Positions 33,878-42,049 of a DNA stretch of 60,101 nucleotides are shown piece by piece (position 1 is the first letter of the stretch; each line of letters opens with the position of its first letter). The DNA lies in NCBI GenBank assembly GCA_900314395.1, contig OMVB01000066.1:1-60101 (forward strand). The letters are read 5' to 3'. The notes below the pieces were generated by a model, which saw nothing but the letters and a program-made list of their open reading frames with translations, was not told the DNA's origin and did no database searches. Source of the DNA: an uncultured Prevotellaceae bacterium (GTDB lineage: Bacteria; Bacteroidota; Bacteroidia; Bacteroidales; UBA932). The position numbers and the translations under genes were made by a program.

Positions 33878-35263
33878 ATGAAACAGATTCTGCTCCTATC
33901 TGTCTTATTGTCAGGTGTTTTTAATGTTTATTCTTATGCTCAGTTAACTGACCCTGTGTACAGCGTGCCTACGGCGGACGTGGCTACACTTGGTGAGTTC
34001 GGGCAGGTGCCGGTGAGCCATTTTACGGGTGTTCCGGACGTGAGTGTTCCTCTTTATACGATTGATTGCGGTGACATCTGCTGGCCCATCGGGTTTGCAT
34101 ACCATCTGGGCAGTGTGCGTGTTGTTGCGGATGCGGCTGGGAATGTACTTCAGAGGAACGACTATCTTCCTTACGGAGAGGATTACGTTGCTACATATGC
34201 TCCGGGAGGTGACATACTTGCGGGATTGAATATACCGCTGATTATTGAAGAAGATGACGATGAGGAGGAAGAGAATCTGGAAGGGGGTAACAGGTCCGGA
34301 GAAATTGAAGAAGGGGATGAAGAAGATCCCGGGGATGAAGTAGTAGGCGTTATTGGGCCTGAGTATTACAGAAGTTTTAATGCATATAGGTTTAGTGGCA
34401 AAGAACAGGTAAGGGGCCTATACGACTTCGGAGCAAGATGGTTCACTCCCAAGAGGGCGCACTGGACTACGATGGATCCGCTGGCAGAAAAGTATTACTC
34501 AATAAGTCCATATGTCTACTGTGCCGGAAATCCGGTGAACATCGTGGATCCGAGCGGAAAGAAGATATATATGCTCTTCTATACTGTCGGTAATGATAGG
34601 GGAGATCAATCTTTTAAATCTGCGGCAATGACGAGGAAAAATGATATAGAAAATTCCGCCTTTTTTAATCCGGAGAAAGATATCGTAATAATGAGGCCGA
34701 TTAAGGATTTGGCAAAGCTATCATTTTTCGTAAACGTTAATGTAATTAAGTATTCTGGCAAGTATGGCAAAACGGCTGAATTTAGCATATGGTCTCATTC
34801 TGGCTTCGACGGCCCTGTTGGGTCAACTATTACCTCTAAAAATGCTCTAGATAACACCCAAATGGATATAAATGGATGGGGTAATATAAACTTTAATTGG
34901 GATAGTAATAGTACGGCGAATTTTTTTGGATGCAGAAGTGGAATGACAGATTTGGAACATAATGAATCTTTTACCAATAAAATTTCTTCATTAGATAATT
35001 TTTCTTCTGTATCAGTAAATGGGCAAATTGATTACTCATATCCATCGTATTTTTCTGATAGTTGGATTTATAGTAAAATGATAGGATGTATTCTAGACTA
35101 TGCAGGAATACGTAAATCTACTTATTTTGTTGGTGGGGAAAAGAATAGTATAAAGCATTTCTTTTTTGGCTCAAGTGCTGCTAAACCTATGATGCGGAGT
35201 GTTAATGGTAAAGAAATAGGGTTGTATTTCCAATCAGGAATAAAAACTAATGACGTATTATAA
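33878..35263 (+). CDS. RHS protein with deleted core and putative cysteine-peptidase-like toxin tip
   Basis: 461 residues from ATG 33878 (signal peptide ending YSYAQ). Residues about 20-75 match the start of RHS-associated proteins (FGQVPVSHFTGVPDVSVPLY, IGFAYH). At that His the sequence jumps to the distal RHS motif HLGSVRVVADAAGNVLQ, so the whole YD-repeat core is missing with the frame kept. A very acidic linker follows (about 125-165). The RHS end motif YYSISPYVYCAGNPVNIVDP is at about 205. The tip of about 230 A/T-rich residues has SIWSHSGFDGP (about 305) and NFFGCRSG (about 350); the His-Gly and Cys spacing resembles caspase/CHAT-like peptidases, but this is inference. A gene with an overlapping start follows. 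Confidence 0.8.
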   Translation: MKQILLLSVLLSGVFNVYSYAQLTDPVYSVPTADVATLGEFGQVPVSHFTGVPDVSVPLYTIDCGDICWPIGFAYHLGSVRVVADAAGNVLQRNDYLPYGEDYVATYAPGGDILAGLNIPLIIEEDDDEEEENLEGGNRSGEIEEGDEEDPGDEVVGVIGPEYYRSFNAYRFSGKEQVRGLYDFGARWFTPKRAHWTTMDPLAEKYYSISPYVYCAGNPVNIVDPSGKKIYMLFYTVGNDRGDQSFKSAAMTRKNDIENSAFFNPEKDIVIMRPIKDLAKLSFFVNVNVIKYSGKYGKTAEFSIWSHSGFDGPVGSTITSKNALDNTQMDINGWGNINFNWDSNSTANFFGCRSGMTDLEHNESFTNKISSLDNFSSVSVNGQIDYSYPSYFSDSWIYSKMIGCILDYAGIRKSTYFVGGEKNSIKHFFFGSSAAKPMMRSVNGKEIGLYFQSGIKTNDVL

Positions 35264-35631
35264 TGAAAAAACTTCGAAAAACTATACTAATTATTCTTTC
35301 TATAGTCGCTAGTACTTGGCTTATCAATAAGCTCACTTTCGATTTTCACATAATCTGCAGCTCGACTATTGATAGAATCACTAATTCGTTCGGTTGGAAA
35401 TATGCTGGTAATGAAGGTGGATATATAAAAGACCTGCTTAATTTTGACGGGGTCGATTTGATCTGTAGGAATCGAGAAATAATATATAAGGATGAGGTTA
35501 TTGGTACTGTCATCCTTACATACAAATGGAATTCAATGCACTATATCCTTGTTCGTTCTTATTGGCATGGTGGAGTTGGAGAATATGTGGATTATTGTAA
35601 AGCTTCTGTTTTCACTATCATTAAAGATTAG
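35263..35631 (+). CDS. Candidate immunity protein with one membrane segment
   Basis: 122 residues. A membrane segment at about residues 8-24 (ILIILSIVASTWLIN) anchors a small soluble domain with no family I recognise. The ATG overlaps the toxin stop (TAATG), so the two are translationally coupled, as expected of a toxin-immunity pair. Low GC like the toxin tip. The function is inferred from position. Confidence 0.6.
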   Translation: MKKLRKTILIILSIVASTWLINKLTFDFHIICSSTIDRITNSFGWKYAGNEGGYIKDLLNFDGVDLICRNREIIYKDEVIGTVILTYKWNSMHYILVRSYWHGGVGEYVDYCKASVFTIIKD

Positions 35632-35887
35632 CCCATAGTATTCTGCTGGAAAAGGGACCATTGTATCGGGGAATGATAATATTTCAAAAGTGAAGATCCG
35701 ATTAACAGATTTGTGAGAGTCGCATACCCACTATTTTATAAAAGGGATTATCCTTATTGCTTAAAATAACACCGCTTCTGCTTCACTATAAACCAATAAA
35801 ACTCAAAGAATGTTTTGTTATATTTGCAAAGGACAGAAGTTATTTAGGACTCAAATTATCGATAAACGCATCTACAATTGATGTTTT

Positions 35888-36298
35888 ATGTCAACAAACA
35901 CAAATAACGGAGGCCTTAATCTGGTATACAAGGGCGGCATTCTCCATAAAGTACTTACAGGAGGTGGCTATATAGAGACATCAGACAGTACGCAGGCGCT
36001 GCTGACAACTCCGGCATACAGGTTCTTCCTGACTGACCATCTTGGTAGCGTGCGAGTTGTTGCGGACGCGGCGGGTTTCTGGCAGGGCGTGGGCAAAATC
36101 TTCGGGGCAGACCTGAAGAAAAAATACGACCCGGAAGGGATCGACAAACAAACGGAGGAACTGGTCCAGATGTGGCAGCGCGGGGAATTCGAAGGCTTCT
36201 ACTACTCCATATTCGGCAAGCTGCCGGAAAGCCCGGAGCTGGGGCTGAAGCACAAGTACGGGCTGCCGTCCATCCAGGAGTCCAGCAGCACGAACTGA
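35888..36298 (+). pseudogene. RHS fragment fused in frame to a DUF4294 tail
   Basis: 136 codons from ATG 35888, but with no signal peptide or promoter seen. Codons 1-63 are an internal RHS core piece (LVYKGGILHKVLTGGGYIE, RFFLTDHLGSVRVVADAAG). At AAG-FWQG it switches to the DUF4294 C-terminus, identical at DNA level to 33508-33694, then ends in a diverged tail. The switch occurs at a shared GC-GG-TTCTGG stretch. It marks the right junction of the RHS cassette and is probably not functional. Its last 97 nt overlap lpxH antisense. Confidence 0.75.
36077..36263 (+). repeat. 187-bp direct repeat, right copy
   Basis: Same sequence as 33508-33694. It forms the 3' part of the RHS/DUF4294 chimera and overlaps the 3' end of lpxH on the other strand. 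Confidence 0.9.
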
Positions 36299-36954
36299 GA
36301 ACCGGAAGGCAAAGTCGCAGAATAAGGGCAATGATAATGCCCGAAGACAAAGTAATCTATCTTCTGCTTTCCTGACAACTCCGAAGCCCAGCCGTACAAA
36401 GGCTCCGCCTCTCCCTTGAAAACATACTTCTTCTGCTTGGCCAGACGACTGCGCCTTGACCAGGTCCGGCCGATACCAAAGGCAATTCGCGGGTGAAGGG
36501 TGCTGAACAGCACCTGAAAGAAGCGTCCGTGAAAGACAGCCCGCATGAACTTGTAGCCGTACATTCCGCGGCCCAGGCCGTCGCCGTGGGACAGGCAGAA
36601 CGTCTTGCCGCCAATCTCCGTTACAAGCCAGCGGTCACGAACAACCGTAATGCCCATCGACTCAAAATAATGATAAGCCCAAATGTCGTGGTTTCCGGGG
36701 AAGAAATATACCTTAACCCCACTTTCCATAAGCTCGTGAAGCGCCGCAAAAACCTTCGCGTAGCCCTTCGGGACAACATATTTGTACTCGTACCAGAAGT
36801 CCCAGATATCCCCAAGAAGATACAGAGCCTCCGTGCTGGCGGCGGGAATAGACTTCAGGAAATCCACAAAACGGGCTTCGCGGGCCGCAGGATCGGCGAC
36901 ATCAAGCCCAAGGTGGACATCGGAAGCAAAGAAAGTCAGGGAACGGCCGGACAT
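36202..36954 (-). CDS. lpxH: UDP-2,3-diacylglucosamine diphosphatase
   Basis: 250 residues from ATG 36954, 4 nt after the uppP stop. Calcineurin-like metal ligands are present: SDVHLG (about 11), LLGDIWDFWYEY (about 46), GNHDIW (about 88), SHGDGLGRG (about 122) and FGHYHCP (about 204). It hydrolyses UDP-2,3-diacylglucosamine to lipid X in lipid A synthesis at the inner membrane. The last 33 or so codons lie antisense to the DUF4294 tail, so the C-terminus (LLDSWMDGSPYLCF onward) depends on that sequence. It forms the end of the ftsX-DUF3098-uppP-lpxH operon. Confidence 0.93.
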   Translation of the reverse strand: MSGRSLTFFASDVHLGLDVADPAAREARFVDFLKSIPAASTEALYLLGDIWDFWYEYKYVVPKGYAKVFAALHELMESGVKVYFFPGNHDIWAYHYFESMGITVVRDRWLVTEIGGKTFCLSHGDGLGRGMYGYKFMRAVFHGRFFQVLFSTLHPRIAFGIGRTWSRRSRLAKQKKYVFKGEAEPLYGWASELSGKQKIDYFVFGHYHCPYSATLPSGSQFVLLDSWMDGSPYLCFSPSSGLSGSLPNME

Positions 36955-36958
36955 AAAC

Positions 36959-37777
36959 TTAAGTAAGGACAAGGATCAGGATTGCAACGGCAAGGCAATA
37001 CAGGGAGAACCAGCCCAGGCGCGCCCTTCGCACAAGAGCGACCATAGCCTTGCAGGCGAAGAGACCACTGACAAAAGCGAAGATAAAGCCAAGGACAAGG
37101 CTCGCGAAGCCCACACTGCCGGCGGCCTCTCCGTGGCCGGTGGCCGCTTTAAGGATGGCAAGCCCCTGCTCACCGATTATCGGGAGCAGCACCATCAGGA
37201 AGGAGAACTGCGCCATGACATCGCGGCGCACACCGATGATAAGTCCCGTGGCGATGGTGGTTCCGCTCCTGGACACACCGGGAGCAACCGCCAGCGCCTG
37301 GCCTATACCTACGACCAGCGCCTGCCACCAGGTAATCCCGTTACGGGCTTTTTCTCCCGCGCGGGCCTTGATAACTTTGCCGGCGAAATCGGAAAACCAC
37401 AGCAGCACAGCAGTAGCAATAAGGCCGTAGGCCACATATGTCAGGTTCTCGCCAAAGAGAGCCTCAACCTGGTCCTTGAAGGCGAAGCCCACAATGGCCA
37501 CAGGAATCGCAGACACCAGCAGCTTCACAATATAGTCGGTCTCATCGTTATACTTGAACTTCAGCAGGCCGGTCAAAAGCTTGCGTATAGCGGCCCAGAA
37601 CACGATAAGCGTACTCAGGACGGTTGCAAAATGCACCGTAACGGTAAAGTCAAGGAAACCTTCCGCATCGGCACCCAAAATCTCTTTAAAAATCATCAAA
37701 TGACCGCTGCTGCTGACAGGAAGAAACTCCGACAGCCCCTGGACGGTGCCAAGGATGATAGCCTGCCACCACTCCAT
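36959..37777 (-). CDS. uppP: Undecaprenyl-diphosphatase (BacA family)
   Basis: 272 residues with about eight membrane segments. The catalytic motifs are present: GLSEFLPVSSSGHL (about residue 14) and PGVSRSGTT (about 165). It recycles undecaprenyl pyrophosphate to the monophosphate for peptidoglycan and O-antigen synthesis; members confer bacitracin tolerance. It lies 3 nt after the DUF3098 gene. Confidence 0.97.
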   Translation of the reverse strand: MEWWQAIILGTVQGLSEFLPVSSSGHLMIFKEILGADAEGFLDFTVTVHFATVLSTLIVFWAAIRKLLTGLLKFKYNDETDYIVKLLVSAIPVAIVGFAFKDQVEALFGENLTYVAYGLIATAVLLWFSDFAGKVIKARAGEKARNGITWWQALVVGIGQALAVAPGVSRSGTTIATGLIIGVRRDVMAQFSFLMVLLPIIGEQGLAILKAATGHGEAAGSVGFASLVLGFIFAFVSGLFACKAMVALVRRARLGWFSLYCLAVAILILVLT

Positions 37778-37780
37778 ATC

Positions 37781-38017
37781 TTACTTCTCCTTTTTGTTTT
37801 TGAAAGAGCCCATAATGGCGATGATTTCAATTGCCACGCCGCACAGGATAACCAGCGGAGCCGCCACCAGACGGCGGAAATCGAACATCGACTCATTGAA
37901 GACAGAAGGGTCTTCGCTGCCGCCGCCGGCCATAAGTATGTATCCCGCAATCATGACCAGCAGGCCTGCAATCAGCAGCCTGAGGCCCTTGGGGGTTATT
38001 GCAAAATTCTTATCCAT
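37781..38017 (-). CDS. DUF3098 family small membrane protein
   Basis: 78 residues with two membrane segments (LRLLIAGLLVMIAGYILMAG and LVAAPLVILCGVAIEIIAIM) joined by an acidic loop, and a Lys-rich C-terminus. This matches DUF3098, found between ftsX and uppP across Bacteroidota. Its role is unknown; the fixed position suggests cell division or envelope synthesis. Confidence 0.88.
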   Translation of the reverse strand: MDKNFAITPKGLRLLIAGLLVMIAGYILMAGGGSEDPSVFNESMFDFRRLVAAPLVILCGVAIEIIAIMGSFKNKKEK

Positions 38018-38020
38018 ATA

Positions 38021-38899
38021 TTAATAGTACAAATCAGATTTATCCAGTGACACCAGTTTGCCCACAAGGAAGTAAGTGCTTGCCACACAAATGATTATGC
38101 CCGACGCAATCACGATTCCCATGACAACCACGAGCATCTGCGGGGTGAAGAGTTCGAACAGCTGCGGCAGCTCTTTTTTGAGCAGGAAAAGCAGCGCCAC
38201 CAGCATTATAATGGCGATAATGGCCGCAAACAGCCCCATGAACGCCGACTTCACCAGGAACGGTTTGCGGATGAAGCCCTTCGTTGCGCCCACCAGCTTC
38301 ATCGTGTGGACGGTAAAACGCTTGTCGTACACATTCAGCCTTATCGTATTGCCAATCAGTACCGACGACACAAACAGCAGCAGCACTATCGCGATGAGCA
38401 GGATTGCCGATATCTTCCGGAGATTGGTGTTCAGTGCGTCGATCAGCGTTTTCTGGAAGACGACTTCCTCTACCAGCGGTGATTTGCCGATGATGCCGGT
38501 CACAAGCTCCAGGCTGTCGGCGGAGACATATTCCGGCCTCAGGGTGATTTCCGTGGATACGGGCACCGGCGAAGACTCGAAGACAGAGAGGAAATCCTCT
38601 CCCAGCATGGCCTTCATCTCCTGCTCTCCCCTGCTCCTTGATATGAATTCCGATGTTGCCACAAACGTCATGGAATCCAATACGGTCCTATGCTCAAGTG
38701 CCTGCTGCTCAGTTACTTCCGGCTTATACATTACGGACATTTTCATGTTCTTTTTGAAGTAGTCCGATACGTTCTTGGAGTTGATAAGCAGCAACGCGGC
38801 AACGCCCACCAGCAACAGCACAAGGCTTATGCTGACCAGGGAGGAAAGGTATGCGCTGGCCATGCGGCGCTTCATTATTTTGTTCTCTTTGCGGGCCAT
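38021..38899 (-). CDS. ftsX: Cell division protein FtsX
   Basis: 292 residues from ATG 38899. One N-terminal membrane segment (SLVSISLVLLLVGVAALLLI) is followed by a periplasmic domain (about 45-150) and three C-terminal segments, the FtsX topology. With the ATPase FtsE (not in this window) it controls peptidoglycan hydrolases at the septum. ATG 38929 is possible but gives an atypical N-terminus. It lies 3 nt before DUF3098. Confidence 0.95.
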   Translation of the reverse strand: MARKENKIMKRRMASAYLSSLVSISLVLLLVGVAALLLINSKNVSDYFKKNMKMSVMYKPEVTEQQALEHRTVLDSMTFVATSEFISRSRGEQEMKAMLGEDFLSVFESSPVPVSTEITLRPEYVSADSLELVTGIIGKSPLVEEVVFQKTLIDALNTNLRKISAILLIAIVLLLFVSSVLIGNTIRLNVYDKRFTVHTMKLVGATKGFIRKPFLVKSAFMGLFAAIIAIIMLVALLFLLKKELPQLFELFTPQMLVVVMGIVIASGIIICVASTYFLVGKLVSLDKSDLYY

Positions 38900-38952
38900 A
38901 TCTTGCCAAATATCGGTCAAAGATAGCAAAACATTGTATAATCTGCCAAGTT

Positions 38953-38987
38953 TTTGGAAAGTAATTCAAAAAAAATCCCTACCTTTG
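38953..38987 (+). promoter_or_regulatory. Probable promoter of the GT5-DUF4270 unit
   Basis: TACCTTTG (38980-38987) is a perfect -7 box, 22 nt before the ATG at 39010. TTTG at 38953-38956 is the best -33 box, but the 23-nt gap is longer than usual. Confidence 0.6.
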
Positions 38988-39009
38988 TATATTAGAATTA
39001 TTTAATATT

Positions 39010-39828
39010 ATGGCTGATTCCGCAAAAAGAGTCCTCTTCGTCAACTCAGAGATATACCCCTATCTCCCTGAGTCACGGATGGCATTGATAGGCAGGTACT
39101 TGCCGCAGGGTATCCAGGAACGGAAAAAGGAAATCCGCTCCTTCATGCCCAGGTGGGGATGTATCAACGAGCGTAAAAACCAGCTCCATGAGGTCATCCG
39201 CCTGTCCGGAATGAACATAATTGTAAGCGACGTGGACCGCCCCATCGTCATAAAGGTGGCAAGCATATCGGCGGCGCGCCTGCAGGTGTACTTCATCGAC
39301 AATGAAGACTTCTTCAAGCGCAAGCAGCTTGCGTATGACGACTCCGGGAAGTTCTTTGAGGACAATGCGGAAAGGGCTATTTTCTTTGCCCGCAGCGTGC
39401 TGGAGACGGTAAAGAAGCTACGCTGGGCACCGGATATCATCCACTGCCACGGCTGGATTTCCCACCTGCTCCCCGCTTACCTTAAAAAGACTTATATTGA
39501 CGACCCTATATTCTCCTCCAGCAAGGTTGTGCTGTCATTGTACAACGAGATTGCAGAAGAGACGTTCCCGCAGAATTTCGCAAAAGATGCAGTGTTCGGA
39601 AACCTTTCAGAGAAGGATCTTCCGCTGCTTCAGAATGCCAATGGCATAGAACTTGCGAAAACAGCAGTCCAGTACTCCGACGGCGTAATCCTGGGTTCCG
39701 GCTCCATCGCCCCCCAGATTACGGATTATTGCAAGGAGCTTGGCCTGCCGGTACTTGATTTTGACGAGTCAAGGATAGAGAGCGGGGCCTATTTGGATGA
39801 TTATAACAGTTTTTACGACCAATTGTAA
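39010..39828 (+). CDS. Short GT5 (glycogen/starch synthase N-domain) protein
   Basis: 272 residues, covering only the N-terminal GT5 Rossmann domain (RVLFVNSEIYPYLPES, DIIHCHGWISHLLPAYL, SDGVILGSGS). Full glycogen synthases have about 480 residues and a second GT-B domain with the nucleotide-sugar site, which is absent here. This short form, followed by a DUF4270 gene, is common in Bacteroidota. It probably does not make glycogen; the true role is unknown. DUF4270 follows after 3 nt. Confidence 0.85.
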   Translation: MADSAKRVLFVNSEIYPYLPESRMALIGRYLPQGIQERKKEIRSFMPRWGCINERKNQLHEVIRLSGMNIIVSDVDRPIVIKVASISAARLQVYFIDNEDFFKRKQLAYDDSGKFFEDNAERAIFFARSVLETVKKLRWAPDIIHCHGWISHLLPAYLKKTYIDDPIFSSSKVVLSLYNEIAEETFPQNFAKDAVFGNLSEKDLPLLQNANGIELAKTAVQYSDGVILGSGSIAPQITDYCKELGLPVLDFDESRIESGAYLDDYNSFYDQL

Positions 39829-39831
39829 AAA

Positions 39832-41436
39832 ATGAAGCTTAAACTAATTGGCGGCTTTGCAGCAGTGATTGCCCTCGCGGCCTCTTGTATTGACGTTAAC
39901 GAAAGATTGGGAGAGGATTTTATCCCCGACAACCAGAATTATACTTTCTATACAACCACCCTGGATATCGACGATATGCGCATGGAGATGGCGGACAGCC
40001 TGTCCGGATACAACCTGTATCGCATCACCTTCGGCGCCATTCAGGACGACGAGCTCTTCGGGCTCAACCGCAAGACATCGGCATTCACTCTTGTTCCGAT
40101 GGCCGATACCCTGGATTTCGGAAAGGCCGGCAGCCAGCAGTTCAAATACTTCCATCTGGCGGCTCCGTACGATTCCGTTTCCTGCAAGAATCTTGATCAG
40201 GCCCACATCCTGCAGAATGTGAATGTTTACGCGCTTGAAGAGCCTATGAACATGTCCCAGGGTGCTCCTGAGCTTGTTTTCGACAACACCAGGAGAATAA
40301 CCCGCGGCGTTCCCGTATGTAACGGAACGGACTCCCTGTCACTTAATTTCACAGAGGAGTTTTCCAGGAAGTTCTTCTCTATCACCCAGGAGGAACTTGA
40401 CTCCCTGGACCTTTACCTGCAGCGTTTCCCGGGCGTTGTTATTTCCACCGACGATCCTGTTGGCGAGGGCGGACGAATCAACATGTTCAAGCTCCCGTTA
40501 AGCCTTTCTTCCGGAACCATTACCGGCAGCTACGCAGAGCTTCGTTTCTCTGCGGAATACGAGGGCTCCCGCAAGGATACGTCCTTCCTTTTCTATCTTG
40601 GCCCTGCAAGCAAATATGACCTTGACGGCGTATCCTCTACCAACATAAGTTCTTATCCTCAAATTGCTTACACCTTCTCTGAGCATTCCAGCCGGAATAT
40701 GGTCGGCTCCGTTACCGATGTTGCTTATTTCGAGGGCGGACGCGGCATCAAGCCGGTGGTAAAGGCACAGTCCATAAAGGAAAAGCTTTCTGCTGAGATT
40801 ACGCAGAAGGGCGGCAATCCCAAGTCTGTCGTTATCAACAGGGCTTACCTGGAACTGCCCTTCGAGTTCCCGGACGACTACGAGGATATGCGTTTCTTCC
40901 CCGCCACGCTAAGTCCTACCACAAGGATTATCGGCAACAACGGGACTGAGACTTTTGTGGGAATTACCGATGCCAGCATCTCTGACGAGAACCCTGGGAC
41001 CATCAACCGTTCCCTTCTGAAGTACACTCCTTATATTACCTATCACCTGCAGCAGCTCCTGCGCCTGGAGGACATGTCCAAGATAGAGAATTACGACATC
41101 TGGTTCCTGGCGATGGCCAACGAGACCATTACCAGCACCTCTTCCGGTTCAAGCGAAATGTCGGATTACTACCAGCAGCTTGCATACGCAAGTTACTATA
41201 ACTCGATGTACGGCGGTTACGGCTATGGTTACGGCAGCGGCTATGGTTACGGAAACTACTATTCCAATTACTATAACTACATGATGATGGCTGCCATGAT
41301 GAACACCTCAACCACATCCACGGAGACCCAGAGCATCATGGATGCCAGCAGGTATTACTGCGGAAGGCTTAACGGCCCTGCGGCAGAGCGCAAGCCCAAG
41401 CTTCATGTAATCTACGCTATCCCCCACGAGGACTAA
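39832..41436 (+). CDS. DUF4270 family lipoprotein
   Basis: 534 residues. Lipobox ALAASCIDV with Cys at residue 19. The opening of the mature protein (ERLGEDFIPDNQNYTFYTTT) is typical of DUF4270, a Bacteroidota envelope family of unknown function. Near residues 461-490 there is a Gly/Tyr-rich run (YGGYGYGYGSGYGYGNYY) and then a Met-rich stretch, unusual low-complexity sequence that may be a variable surface loop. It follows the GT5 gene by 3 nt. Confidence 0.88.
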   Translation: MKLKLIGGFAAVIALAASCIDVNERLGEDFIPDNQNYTFYTTTLDIDDMRMEMADSLSGYNLYRITFGAIQDDELFGLNRKTSAFTLVPMADTLDFGKAGSQQFKYFHLAAPYDSVSCKNLDQAHILQNVNVYALEEPMNMSQGAPELVFDNTRRITRGVPVCNGTDSLSLNFTEEFSRKFFSITQEELDSLDLYLQRFPGVVISTDDPVGEGGRINMFKLPLSLSSGTITGSYAELRFSAEYEGSRKDTSFLFYLGPASKYDLDGVSSTNISSYPQIAYTFSEHSSRNMVGSVTDVAYFEGGRGIKPVVKAQSIKEKLSAEITQKGGNPKSVVINRAYLELPFEFPDDYEDMRFFPATLSPTTRIIGNNGTETFVGITDASISDENPGTINRSLLKYTPYITYHLQQLLRLEDMSKIENYDIWFLAMANETITSTSSGSSEMSDYYQQLAYASYYNSMYGGYGYGYGSGYGYGNYYSNYYNYMMMAAMMNTSTTSTETQSIMDASRYYCGRLNGPAAERKPKLHVIYAIPHED

Positions 41437-41460
41437 GGGAACAGTCTTCATGCCGGCATA

Positions 41461-41493
41461 TAAAAAATCAGGGCGGCCATCACTGGTCGCCCT
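41461..41493. terminator. Terminator between DUF4270 and acpP
   Basis: Stem AGGGCGgCCA / TGGtCGCCCT with a 4-nt loop (41470-41493). The minus strand continues GATTTTTT, a strong terminator for acpP. In the plus direction the T-tract is weak. Confidence 0.8.
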
Positions 41494-41514
41494 TAATCTA
41501 TGTTAACTGAAAAA

Positions 41515-41763
41515 TTATTTCTCAGCAACTTTAGCCTCTACATAGTTGATGGCATCTGCAACAGTGCTGATACCGGAAGCGTCCTCATCGGGAATCTTGA
41601 TATCGAACACGCGCTCGAACTCCATAAGAAGCTCTACTGTGTCAAGAGAATCTGCGCCAAGATCATTGGTGAAGTTTGCGCTTTCGGTAACCTCTGACTC
41701 CTCAACACCGAGTTTGTCAACGATGATGGCTTTTACCTGTTTTACAACATCTTCCTTTGCCAT
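41515..41763 (-). CDS. acpP: Acyl carrier protein
   Basis: 82 residues, acidic and helical, with the phosphopantetheine site DSLD ([14 protein letters not shown], Ser about residue 39). It carries acyl chains in fatty acid synthesis. It has a terminator straight after it and no fabF beside it; in many bacteria acpP and fabF are adjacent, so here it is a single-gene unit. Confidence 0.97.
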   Translation of the reverse strand: MAKEDVVKQVKAIIVDKLGVEESEVTESANFTNDLGADSLDTVELLMEFERVFDIKIPDEDASGISTVADAINYVEAKVAEK

Positions 41764-41840
41764 AATAAAATAAGTTTAGTTTATGTTAATAATACACTTT
41801 TTTCTTGCCATCCGGAAATCACTTTTCCGGAACATCGCTG

Positions 41841-41848
41841 CAAAGTAA
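41841..41848 (-). promoter_or_regulatory. Probable -7 box of acpP
   Basis: On the minus strand TTACTTTG followed by GCAGCG, one base off TAnnTTTG, about 78 nt before the ATG. The leader contains a TTCCGGA/TCCGGAA hairpin (about 41809-41831). No strong -33 box is seen. Confidence 0.45.
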
Positions 41849-41973
41849 GTAAAAAAATCCGAGAAATGAAAACTTTCCCAGACTTTTAATGTTTTAATAC
41901 CCACGATTGTCTCCTCAACGATTCTTTGATCTCTTGCCGGTTTAAGCGAAGAGCAGCTTAAAAATCTCTAATC

Positions 41974-42003
41974 AAAAGGCATCCCGCTTTCGGGATGCCT
42001 TTA
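41974..42003. terminator. Terminator after the beta-barrel gene
   Basis: AGGCATCCCG-cttt-CGGGATGCCT with A-tract before and T-tract after, symmetric, so active in both directions. It ends the minus-strand unit 42050-43777. Confidence 0.88.
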
Positions 42004-42049
42004 TCTTTTGTTTCATTGGTGTACTAGTAAAAGTGTTATGGTTTATCGG

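Noticed and set aside
33508-36263. IS element or transposon as the cause of the 187-bp repeat
   Set aside because: Target-site duplications of IS elements are a few bases, not 187 bp, and no transposase or terminal inverted repeats are present between the copies.
36077-36298. DUF4294 tail of the chimera as a new RHS toxin domain
   Set aside because: The same sequence is the ordinary end of the intact DUF4294 gene nearby, so the fusion is a recombination joint, not a toxin tip.
36782-38050. 422-codon open frame on the plus strand over lpxH, uppP and DUF3098
   Set aside because: Antisense to four convincing genes with intact motifs; its sequence is rich in charged low-complexity residues and has no family features.
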